A stretch of DNA of 18,000 nt from Acephala macrosclerotiorum (Eukaryota; Ascomycota; Leotiomycetes; Helotiales; Mollisiaceae). Positions 8,741 to 18,000 of this stretch are shown in pieces (the first letter of the stretch is position 1; each line of letters opens with the position of its first letter). Made by a program: the position numbers and the translations under genes. Where the stretch lies: the NCBI GenBank assembly GCA_014904845.1, contig MU119811.1, positions 1-18,000 on the forward strand. The letters run 5' to 3'. The notes beneath the pieces are model-generated. The model searched no databases, was not told where the DNA came from, and worked only from the letters and a program-made list of their open reading frames with translations.

Positions 8741-9383
8741 TGTAACAGGAATTATTCCTTTGCCTCAATGTTCTATAGCTACTCCGGCATAGCTGCTGAT
8801 TAAATAATCAATTAATCAATCAATCTTCTATAGCTCACAAAGAACAGTTTATGGGAGTTCTTCAAAGCTCTTCTCCGGGCCAGAATTCCTGTTCCAGCTT
8901 TCGCAAGGTACTAGTCCTTCCTGTGTGATAGAACCAATCTTCCAAAGACTAGCGTCTTCCCAAACTAGTCTACGAGAAGAGCCTATCTTCCCGGCGCAGT
9001 TTTGTGGAAGCTTTTGGGGTCCAGAAGAAATCTTCCAGAAGAAATCTTCTAGAAGACTGACACTCCTATGTAAGGATTTGAGTCAAAGTATGTATTGATT
9101 CTAGATACAAGACGTAGCGCGAGGAGCAAAAGAAGAATAACGCGGGGAGCCATCCTTAAATAGGCTTCGATATGACTCATCATGTGACTCAGCGTCACGT
9201 GGTCATGTGATTTCGTGACACTAGACTTGAATTTGTCCTAGCCCACTTGTCCTAGGGCAAATGGGTCTCCAGGGCAAATCTTCCAGGCCAGGCAGCCATC
9301 TGGGGTGGCTGACGCCATAGGAGGGCTGTTTTAGCTGTTGCGTCCTGCGAGACGTATTCTACAGAGATTCAGCTCCTGTGACC
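8741..9383. mobile_element. Possible solo LTR or LTR fragment
   Basis: The segment begins TGTAACAGGA and ends near TCCTGTGACC, an imperfect 10-base inverted pair (8 of 10). Inside are several CACGTGA / CATGTGA words (9182-9220), a TTAAATAG box (about 9156) and repeated TCTTCC/CTAGTC words. There is no coding potential. These traits resemble a fungal LTR. No matching target-site duplication or second LTR is visible, and the right end lacks the usual CA, so this is a tentative call. Confidence 0.3.
9021..9056 (+). repeat. Short tandem repeat, 14-bp unit
   Basis: CCAGAAGAAATCTT occurs twice in tandem (9021-9034 and 9035-9048), followed by a partial diverged copy (CTAGAAGA). It lies within the LTR-like segment. 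Confidence 0.7.
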
Positions 9384-9947
9384 GAGGGGACTCTAAGACG
9401 TTGTAGGGTTTGAGTAGGAATTTCTGGGTGAGCATTTATGGTAGAACAAGCTAGTCAGGGGTCAGTCACGCTTAAAGCCGCCCACCCAGCACCTTTTGCA
9501 CTCTGAAGTTTTTTCGGTCACGAGATAAATGCTTTAACAAGAGTTATATATTGGAATCGCAGTCCTGGCCAAAAAGCCGCTTTAGATAAAATAAGAGAAC
9601 CTTTGAAATTGAAAGAATGCAATTATTGAATACGTATTTACTTTTACATTTTATATGAACAATTCAATGTATATAATATCTAAGAATATATTTTATTTAA
9701 AAACAAAAAAAAAAGTTCAACGTTTTACGCTACAAAAAATAATATTTAACCATTTTATCTATTTCACTTTTGCGAAGATTGCAATATACGTAATGTAAGT
9801 AATAAAAGAAATGATAATTTTAACGAGATAATAAATTAATAAGATAATAAAATTGATATATTAATAGTTTTAATAATATAACAATTGACAAAATAATAAT
9901 TTTGATAGACTAAATGCGAGATCGTTATAGAGACAAGTTTTTGATTT
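9384..9947. other. Transition from GC-balanced island to AT-rich DNA, no gene
   Basis: GC content falls gradually over about 9500-9650, unlike the sharp left edge of the island. No open frame, RNA or ordered repeat is seen. The 3' part is the pre-existing AT-rich target into which the hAT element inserted. Confidence 0.45.
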
Positions 9948-9955
9948 TGTAATAC
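9948..9955 (+). repeat. Left target-site duplication of the hAT element
   Basis: TGTAATAC matches TATAATAC at 13749-13756 in 7 of 8 positions. The single mismatch is G versus A, as expected from later C-to-T mutation on the opposite strand. Eight bases is the size hAT transposases generate. Confidence 0.7.
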
Positions 9956-9989
9956 CAGTATAACAAATTCAATTTATTGAATAGAATAT
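9956..9989 (+). repeat. Left terminal inverted repeat of the hAT element
   Basis: It starts CAGTATAACAAATTC and continues with TTGAATAGAATAT (9977-9989). The complement ATATTCTATTCAA follows at 10002-10014, giving a local hairpin. It aligns to the inverted right end at 13715-13748 with mainly transition differences. Confidence 0.65.
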
Positions 9990-10660
9990 AAAGTCATATT
10001 CATATTCTATTCAATTTTGAATAGCTATACTCATATTCTATTCTATTTTAATTAACGTATTTAGAATATATTTAAATAAAATGAATAGCACGTGATAATA
10101 TATAGACTTAATCGGAAATGCCGCCGCTACGCCACTCGAGTACTAAGCGAGAATAATCGAATCTTTTAGAAAATTCGAGATCTTTGCTACTTTGCTTAGA
10201 AATTTAATAACTTTATAAATCAATTACTTAAAAATAAAGTAATTAATTAACTTTCGAATATTCTAGTTTGTAATTGATTTATAATTATTAGAAATCTTAG
10301 AATTATCTAGAATAATATAATTCTTTATATAATAAAATAATTTTCTTCGATTTTCATTTTTTTATTTATACAATTAAATCAATAACAAATCAACTACTTA
10401 TTCTACGTTTTAACTTTCTATTAAAAATATTTTTATTTATATTATTTCTCTCTCTGCGCAAAAAAAAGTGGAAACGTTTTCCAAGAATCGCTAATTTTGA
10501 GTGACTATAAATCTAGTAAACTACTTCGCACAAACAAGAATATCAAAGCAAGGAGTAGCTTTAGTCTTTGCTAGTCTCTAACACAGAGCAAAGGTTAGTC
10601 TGTGTATCAAAGCAAAAGTGCCCATAGAAAGTTCAAAAAGACTGAGAGAAAAAGTGCTAT

Positions 10661-13506
10661 TTGTCGAAGTCTCTAATAAAACGTCTCTATTTTCCTTTGC
10701 GCAGAAGAGGGATAGTATTCGATATACTTCAATTATTATCAATAAAAATTAATCTTGAACAAAATCGTGAAGATTTTGTACTTGATTTTATTGAAAATCA
10801 ATCTTTTTGTTTTAAGTATAAATTATTCGAAAAAATATTTAATCCAATTAAAAAAAATGAAAACTTTTCTTTAATTCTACGTATTGTAACGATTAAATAT
10901 TTATATGAAAATTGCAAGTAAATTATTTAATAAATTATAAATATTTAAAACTTATTAATATATTTTAGTAAAAAATTTAATAATCAACGAATTAATCAAT
11001 CTACGTCTAATTATTTAGACTATTATCGGACTAAACATCGATTATTTGATCTTAAAAAGATTCAAATCGATTTAATTAATAGTATATAATTCTTTAATTT
11101 TTTAAGAATATTTACTAATAATTTTTTATTTTAGATGATTCTTCTGATACTACGAGTTCTCAAATTAGTATTACAAACTCTTTTTCACGCCAAAGAACTG
11201 CGAATCGTTTTAAAACACTCGAATATAATAATAATAAATTTATTAATTTGTTATTAAATTTTGTAATATTAAATAATTTATTATTTCGTTCGATTACTAC
11301 GTAATTCTTTAAAGAAATAATATTTTATTTAAATAAGTATATATATTTCTTATTGAAATCTATTTTATAAGTTAAATATACTAATATTTTTATTTAGTAA
11401 TATATCGCCAATTTATCAAAAAGTTCTAATAAATGAATTAAAATTTTTTTACTTTTTTAAAAAATCAAATATTAAAAAAGAGTTAAAAGAACAAATTGAA
11501 ACTCATAGTAGTTTTTCTTTGACTTTAGATGCTTGAACTACAATTAATCAAAATACTTATTTTAGTATTACAATGTAAATTAATCCTTTTTTAAAAAAAA
11601 GAATTTACTAATTAATATTTAATCATTTTATTAATAAAAATTTCAAATTAAGATCTTTTTTTTAGCAATAAAAGATCTTAAAAAGAAACACTCTAGAACA
11701 TATATAAATGAAGTATTAAAAGAAACTTTAAAAGATTACGAAATTGATTCGAATATTATAAAGTAATTTCAATAAATTTATAATTAAAAATTAATTACTA
11801 ATTATTTTATTTATAGTATTACTAGAGATAATACTAGTTCAAACGATACTCTTATAACAGCTTTTAAACGGCATTATTCTTTTGATTATACTATTTCTTT
11901 TGAGAGAAATATATTTTGTTTAGTTCACGTATTTAATTTTGTAGTTCAAAATATTTTACAAGTTATTACAAAGAACGATTATGATCTTCTTGACGATCGA
12001 AACGTTTATAATGCCGACGATAATAATACAAATCAAATAATTGAAAAAATTTCAAGTAAGTTTTATTTAGTTTAAATTTTAAAAAATTTATTAATAATAT
12101 ATTTAGATTTTTTTATTTGAAAAAAGATTCGAAAGATTATTATTAATATTCTTCTATTCTCAAGAGAATAGAAGAATATTAAAGACTCAAATTAAAGCTC
12201 ATAATATAGAAAATGCTAAATGGCCACAATTAAATAAGTATTTTAATATTTTACTATTTTTTTTAATTAAATTATTAATTTTTTTTAGATCAAAAAACTC
12301 GATAGTCTTCTATTACTTTAATACTAGAAAACTTTATACATTTATTCGATACTATTATAGCAACTATACGTCAATCGAAAACAAAAGTTTTTAAAAATAA
12401 TAAACTATTATTATCTGAAGAAGAAATCGATTATATTCGAAAATGTTTTAAGATTTTCTTTATTTTTATTAAAGCTACGACTAAATTACAAGTCGAAAAA
12501 TATCCGACTATATATTATCTTATGCCAGAAGTATATAAAGTTTATAATAAACTTAAGAAAATTAGAGAAGAATTAAATGTAAGTATTTTTAATAGATTTC
12601 TTTTTTTTGTATTTTCGTTTCACTTAATCTCGTTTAAATTTTGAGAATACTCCATTTTCTAAAAATTATAATATAATTGTTTATTAATAGTTTTATTAAC
12701 TTTTTTTATAGAACCCAGTATTTTCTAATGTTATTAATCTTAGTATAATCAAATTAAGAAAATACTTTCCTAAAACTGGTCAAATTAGCCAATCAAATAA
12801 AGTTTTATATATTTTTTTAATTCTTGATTCTCGAATACGAAAAAAAGATTTAAAAGCTATTGAATTAACTAGAACTCAAGCAATTGATATTAATACTAAA
12901 TTGAATGTTATATATCAAAAGTAAATTATTTACTTTTAATATTTATTTAATTATTAATTTTTTAGAATTTTACTAATTTAAATTTTGAATATAAAAAAAA
13001 TTATTATCTTACTTTACTTTCTATTTAAGAAACTAGAAATATTACTTTGGAAAAAGAAAAAAATGATAATAATATCTATATAAATAGAGAAAACGAAGAA
13101 GTTGAGAATGAATTAATAACATATTTAAAAAAAAAATTTTTTTTTCGAATAATAAGTTTATTTTTAATTTTCTTTTCAATATCTTTAATATTTTATAAAC
13201 TATTTAATAGAACTTAAACTAATGAATCTATAGACTCGTCCACTAATTTGATGGCTTCAAAACAAAGATAAATATCCAGTTTTATTTTTAATAGTCCGAA
13301 ATTATTTACAAATTCTTATTACTTCGATTTCTTTCGAGCGTTTTTTCTTACAAAGAGTTTTAATTATTAATAAGACTCGAAATAGACTTTCAAAAGAAAC
13401 TTTTGAAATGATTTTATGTCTTAAAAATTGAAAAATTATTAAAGAAAATATTATAAAAAATGAAAAAGAAATCGAAATAAATATAGAAAATCAATTTGTA
13501 ATTTAA
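10661..13506 (+). pseudogene. hAT transposase, intron-rich, inactivated
   Basis: This was the DDE-type hAT transposase (cut-and-paste). Motifs in order: an LPF-like segment (NNLLFRSITT, about 11270-11301); the first catalytic Asp in FSLTLDA (11528-11530), whose Trp is now TGA (11534-11536); second Asp in TRDNTSSNDTL (11827-11829); LVHVFNFVVQ; a TRW motif with Trp as TAG (12303-12305); KLQVEKYPTIYYLMPEVY; and the C-terminal dimerisation region PLIWW (second-last Trp as TGA, 13249-13251), SFERFF, KTRNRLSKETFE and LKNW (Trp as TGA, 13429-13431). About ten introns of 45-133 bases have GT-AG ends, several with TACTAAT: 10918-10968, 11082-11134, 11337-11397, 11575-11665, 11763-11816, 12056-12106, 12238-12288, 12579-12711, 12921-12965 and 13156-13210. 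Joins near 11575-11665 and inside 12107-12237 are out of frame. The true start is unknown; I see no BED zinc finger. Stop TAA is at 13504-13506. Confidence 0.88.
12143..12182. repeat. Near-perfect 40-bp palindrome inside the transposase
   Basis: Nineteen-base arms (12143-12161 and 12164-12182) are perfectly complementary around an AA centre; the core reads TTCTATTCTC AA GAGAATAGAA. It lies in a transposase exon where the reading frame is disturbed, so it may reflect a small inverted duplication. Confidence 0.85.
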
Positions 13507-13714
13507 TTTATAATAATTTTCTAGTTTTTTTGTATATAGAATTATAGAAAATAATCTGTTTTTATATTATTAAATTATAAAGATTATATAACTTCAATAA
13601 GTATTTTAATTTTAATTTTTTATCTTTTGATATATAAAATTCACGTGATATTCTGAATATTTTCAAAATCATATATTCATATTCTATTCTATTCTATTCA
13701 AAATATTCAAAGTA

Positions 13715-13748
13715 TATTTAAATAATTGGAATATTTTTGATCACGCTA
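13715..13748 (-). repeat. Right terminal inverted repeat of the hAT element
   Basis: Read on -, it starts TAGCGTGATCAAAAATATTC, then CAATTATTTAAATA. It matches the left end's CAG-T-AT-A-A-CAAA pattern with only C/T or A/G differences in the first 13 positions plus one gap. ATATTCTATTC-type repeats follow inward (13677-13699). Confidence 0.65.
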
Positions 13749-13756
13749 TATAATAC
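13749..13756 (+). repeat. Right target-site duplication of the hAT element
   Basis: TATAATAC directly abuts the right terminus and pairs with TGTAATAC at 9948-9955 (7 of 8). Confidence 0.7.
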
Positions 13757-16700
13757 TAATTATAATAATTTCATAGATTCAAATCCAATAAATTCAATTA
13801 TATTATCGAGCATTTTTTATCGATTTTACATTAACTTTATTTTCTATCGAGTAATTACAAGCGTTTTCTTTTTACGATATTATTGCGTCTCAAAATAGTT
13901 TTATTTAATCGATCGATTTAATTTGTTTTTGTATAAAGTATAACGATTTAAATTATTCGCTACTTTGCGTAAAAATATTTGAAAGAATAAAGTTCAATTT
14001 AAAATCTTGCAATAAGAAGAAATTTTACTCGATTTAAGCAGAGTATCAATTGTTTCGTTGTACGTACGAGATTAGTGTAAATAAAATTAAAAGTTTTTTC
14101 TACGAGCTAAAAAATATAGAATGTATAGTTCGAGTAAGTTTCGAGGTTTTTTCGAGCTAAATTTGCAAGAAATTAAATAAAGTCTCTTTTTTGAATTATA
14201 AGATCTTAGTATAATACTTTTGAATAAAAAAGGATTTCGATACTAGTAAAATAAAAACAGCGAATCGAGTTCAATTCGTTTCGTGAGATCTATAATTAAA
14301 TCTGTATACTAAATTGAAAAAATAGAGTGTATTTGTACTCAATTGGAAATTAGTACTCGTATACGTCTAAAGAAATCGAAAAAAGTAGTATTTTTTGTTT
14401 GTAATTAAAAGTAAATATTCAAGCGACAAAATTACAAAAAAAAAAAAAAATACATTATTATTTCGACGTTTATTTTGTCATATTATACTATAGTTAATCG
14501 GCGACTCTATTGGCGTTTGATTCAATTAATTTCTCGTTATTAATTCTTTTTGTCAATTATTTACTATTAACTATTTATCGTCAATTATTTATCGCCAATA
14601 TTTTTACTATTAATCAAATTACTATCAATTAATATCAACTATTTACTACTAATTATTGCTTTTTAAACAAATTACTATTACGTTAATTAATTACTTTTTA
14701 TAAGTCGATATTTTCAATACTTATAATAATACGATATTTGCACTTTTTTATTATAAATAAATAATACGAGTTTAACTTTGATTTTGTTTTCAATATATTT
14801 TACCAAGCGTATAAAAATATATTCTATAGCGATTTTTATAGTTTTTACAATTGTTTAAAATATTTGACAATTTTGAACAATGTATTATTTTTTTTTAATA
14901 ATAAATTATTTATTTTTAAAATTAATTATTGCGTATATTAATCGAATTTTTTAATTTTTTATTAATTAATTTTTAAGGAATATTAAATTTGAGTACAAAT
15001 TTTCGAAAATGTTTACAAGAAATACATGGAAAAATATTTATTTTTATAGAATTCGACTTTTTTCGAAATTGTTAAACGAATTTTCGAAATTACAATTAAA
15101 GTAAAAAAAATAGAATTCGTCAATAGAAACTTTACTATATATGTATTGAAAGTAAATAAAAATAATATGATTTTTTGTATATCTGTAAATTACGTATTTT
15201 CATTTTACTCGAATTTTTATTAGTATAATTTGATCGAATAAAAAAATATATTAATCAATACAATTTAATAAATTGATCGAGTATTTATAACGTTTGTTTT
15301 TAGAATCGATCGAAAATCAAAGTTGTTCATTCGAATATTTTATTAGTAAATTCATAGATTCGAATTAGTTTTTATATTACGTTTAAATTTAATTAAAAAC
15401 TTGTATTAATAAGTATTTTAAATATTTTATAAAAATATTCGATTGATTCTCAATACGATTTTTCGATTTTAATAAATCAATAAATAAAATAATTCGTTTA
15501 ATCGAGACCAAAAATAATAGAGCGATCGAGAATTATATAACTTTGAGTTATTATTAAAAAAAAAAAATATATATACAAACTTATTTTTGAAATTATTTAT
15601 TATTTACTTGAAAACTTAAAAATTTCTTTTTTACTAAGGATTTTTCAGAGAACAATTCAAATTGTTAGATTTTTAAATACGAAATATCTTTGGATCGATT
15701 CTTTATATATAATACAGAATTTGAAGAAAAATTAAAAATAGAAATCAATTTAAATAAATAAAATTTATTTTAACAATCTTTTTAATATTACTATTATTAA
15801 TTCAACGAATAGAGAAGAAAAACTTTTCGTAGAACGATTTAGTAAATTTCTTTTCAAATTTACAATTTACTATATTTCTTTGTTTTAAACAAATTATAGT
15901 AATAGTAATTTGTTTATTTATTGCAAATACTTTTCGAATAGAATATTTTTAGACGAATTTTTACTTTTTCGAGGTTGGGTTTTTTAGAAGCGTATAATAA
16001 TAAAAAGAATACTTTATTTTAAAAAGAAATAATTGTATTGAAAGTATAATAAGTATAATTATTACGAGATTTACTTTATTAGTATATTCGAGTTTTGAAT
16101 ACGATCAATAAACGATAAAATTTTCCAAAAAAATATATTAGATTTATTTATAAAATATTGTTTTAACTTGAGAATAAAAACAATAATAAATTTCGATATA
16201 GTAAAATTAATATTATATAAATACTTTTTGAAATAATAATAAGTTTACGTTCGAGTACTTTAAAAAAATATTTATTAGTATTAATAATATTTCTAATTTT
16301 AGTAGTCTTTTAAATACTAGTAATAGAATTTTAAAACGCTAATTTAAATCAAGTAAGAATTTTCTAGAAAAGTATTTTAAATCGAAAGTAAAAACAAAGT
16401 TTTGTAAATGGAATTAAAAATCAAATACAAATAATAAATTTTTGAAATTATATTATATTTGTTTATTTATTATATGAATTGATTTTTGAGTAAAATAAAT
16501 TGATTGTTTTAGTAAATATTATTAAAACGATGAAAATACAAATAGAATGTAATTATTTGATTAGAATGTAGTGTATTGAATTTGAATGAAATTTGTTGTA
16601 ATCGATTAATAGTATATTTCGATAATCGAAAGAATATAAAACGTTTTTATAATTTTAAACAAATATTAATAGTAGAATCAGTATTCTTAAACGAAGATTC

Positions 16701-17952
16701 GACGCTAAGAATAAATTCGAAATTGAAATATTGTATGTAAATACGTAGAAAAAGAGTGCAAATAAAATAGAACAAGTATTCGATAAAGTGTTAATAATTC
16801 GAAGATCGTTAATAATGTGTTTTATGTAAAAAACTGAAGATTTTGACGATTTATTGAAAAAATATATTGATTATTATAATTCAAAGATCGATTCGAAGAA
16901 TTTCTCGATATACTTTTTTAGAATAAATAAAGTATAAAATAATAAGAATTTATTGATAGACGTTAACGAGTTTTTTAATATATTATTAAAAATAAAATTA
17001 TATTGTTTTTCGATTTTGTAAAAAAAGAAATTAAATAACGATTCGTATAATTGTTTAATTTTAAAATATACGAAGAATCGAAAAGTATTTAAAAAACGTA
17101 AAATATTATATATTTGCTTTGTGTAATACGATATTAGAGATAATAAAAATTGAATAGTAAACAAATTTTTAAATAATAATAAAAAAATCATTTTTAATAA
17201 AAAATAGTTCTATAGTAAAGAAATTGATTTCAAAAAGAAATATATTATTACAATTATTTAAAACGAGTTTTGAGATAAATAAAATTGTTTTTTTAGAATT
17301 TGAATAAAGAATTTAAAGATCAAATTATTAAGAATAAAATCGATTCAATTTTTATTTTTTCGATTACTAGTTTTATTTTATTAGAAAATACGTATAATCG
17401 TTTTTCTATGTATTATTTCGTGAATATTAGAAATTTTATACTAGAAAAAAATAGTATTATTATCGTCAATTATTTTTAAACTGTATTTGATATTGTAATT
17501 GTATAATATTCAAAAGTCTAAATATTCTATTTATTAAAATATTACAATTGTATTTCGTCGCGTAATTATTACGTTTTTTTTTTTATACTTTTATCGAATA
17601 TAAATAAATTTTATTATCGATAAATAAATATACGAATTCCGTTCAAATTTTGTAAAACAAATTTGTAAAAATAATATTAATAATTGTTTAGAATTTAAAT
17701 ACTATATATATTTTTGAAATTGAATTATATTTATAATTTTAATTTTGAATTTTGATCGTAAAATTGAATTTGTAATATATTAATAAATGTAAAAAAAAAA
17801 ATGCGAATAAATTTAAAATAGTATTTATATTTACTATTTCTTTGAATTAAATTTGATTTTGCTTTTTCGAGATTACGAAACTATATATTTATAGAATTAA
17901 TATCTATAAAAAATTGAGAAAAAAAAAGTAAAAAAAAAGAGTGAAAAAATAA

Positions 17953-17954
<2 letters not shown>
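13757..17954. other. AT-rich mutated DNA, no readable gene
   Basis: The composition is uniformly AT-rich with scattered CpG-containing words (TCGA, ACGT, ATCG) and almost no CC or GG. Long frames are absent on + and rare on -. The one at 16874-17191 on - is a Phe/Ile/Leu/Lys-only string and is a composition artefact. A + strand frame around 16570-16735 (with NRLIVYFDNRKNIKRFYNF) is somewhat protein-like but matches nothing I can name. The block is probably one or more decayed transposons that I cannot classify. Confidence 0.5.
14552..14650 (+). repeat. Degenerate tandem repeat, likely mutated 17-bp minisatellite
   Basis: Irregular units include GTCAATTATTTACTATT (14552-14568), GTCAATTATTTATCGCC (14580-14596) and ATCAACTATTTACTACT (14634-14650). 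The first and last differ from unit GTCAACTATCCACTGCT (5838-5854) only by C-to-T or G-to-A changes (6 and 4 positions). Middle units are too degraded to align with certainty. Confidence 0.5.

Positions 17955-18000
<46 letters not shown>
17955..18000 (+). repeat. Poly(A) run at the window edge
   Basis: At least 46 uninterrupted A end the window, preceded by A-rich sequence with isolated G and T (17920-17954). It could be the tail of a + strand non-LTR retrotransposon, a homopolymer microsatellite, or an assembly-end artefact. Confidence 0.6.

Larger units (their letters stand above)
9956..13748 (+). mobile_element. Dead hAT-superfamily DNA transposon, full length
   Basis: The 3793-bp element is bounded by an 8-bp target duplication and short inverted termini. 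The left end is CAGTATAACAAA; the right end on - is TAGCGTGATCAAA. With one gap, the terminal mismatches are all C/T or A/G. Next come subterminal AT-rich repeats built on ATATTCTATTC and its complement, and a TGAATAGCACGTGA / AGAATATCACGTGA pair facing inward (about 10083 and 13653). The interior is one + strand transposase relic with a leader of about 500 bases. The leader holds a small GC-rich patch (10112-10140) and short direct and inverted repeats (TATCAAAGCAA at 10541 and 10605; CTTTGC / GCAAAG at 10566 and 10588). Damage by C-to-T changes makes the copy non-autonomous. Confidence 0.85.

Noticed and set aside
5024..9933. Shared 12-mer CGTTATAGAGAC at 5024 and 9922
   Set aside because: Flanking sequences do not align, so it is most likely coincidence.
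10661..13506. Use of a genetic code with TGA read as Trp, since several conserved Trp are TGA
   Set aside because: Other conserved Trp are TAG, Gln-type positions are TAA, and spliceosomal introns and neighbouring GC-balanced genes indicate nuclear DNA with the standard code.
14552..14650. CRISPR-like array
   Set aside because: Units are contiguous and degenerate with no spacers, and the context is fungal.
16874..17191. 105-aa open frame on -
   Set aside because: It is made almost only of Phe, Ile, Leu, Lys, Asn and Tyr, as expected from AT-rich noise, with no domain or start context.

Overview
The window looks like nuclear DNA of a filamentous ascomycete (Pezizomycotina). A leotiomycete is my best guess, but that is inference. 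The reasons are short GT-AG introns with CTAAC/CTGAC/TACTAAT branch points, a 2EXR-domain protein, a DUF3435 tyrosine-recombinase relic, and long AT-rich blocks whose visible damage is C-to-T / G-to-A. That is the signature of repeat-induced point mutation (RIP) or a related process.

Layout. 1-1652 is a block of almost pure A/T in which the few surviving C and G sit mostly in CpG. An abrupt edge leads into a GC-balanced island (about 1653-9550). The island holds: a decayed DUF3435 (Starship-captain-like) gene on + (about 1927-4612), riddled with stops in its 5' part and open in its 3' part; a promoter/LTR-like stretch (4613-5350); a 17-bp minisatellite (5806-5938); an intact 2EXR gene on - (6057-6611) with its own TATA; a weak small secreted-protein candidate on - (7592-7804); a multi-exon gene on + (7999-8679) with a strong TATA and one unresolved phase break; and a possible solo LTR (8741-9383).

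From about 9550 the DNA turns AT-rich again. A complete but dead hAT DNA transposon lies at 9956-13748. It has an 8-bp target-site duplication (7 of 8 matching), short terminal inverted repeats, AT-rich subterminal repeats and an intron-rich transposase whose conserved tryptophans have become stop codons. The rest (13757-18000) is AT-rich DNA without a readable gene. It contains a 17-bp-type repeat that looks like a C-to-T-converted version of the minisatellite at 5806-5938, and it ends in a 46-base poly(A) run at the window edge.

The genes do not form a pathway. The region is best read as an accessory, transposon-built compartment with a small gene-bearing island between mutated repeats. I see no convincing new multi-gene system. 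The most useful leads are the CpG-sparing mutation pattern, the captain-like relic next to the island edge, and the intron-rich hAT element with a reconstructable insertion.
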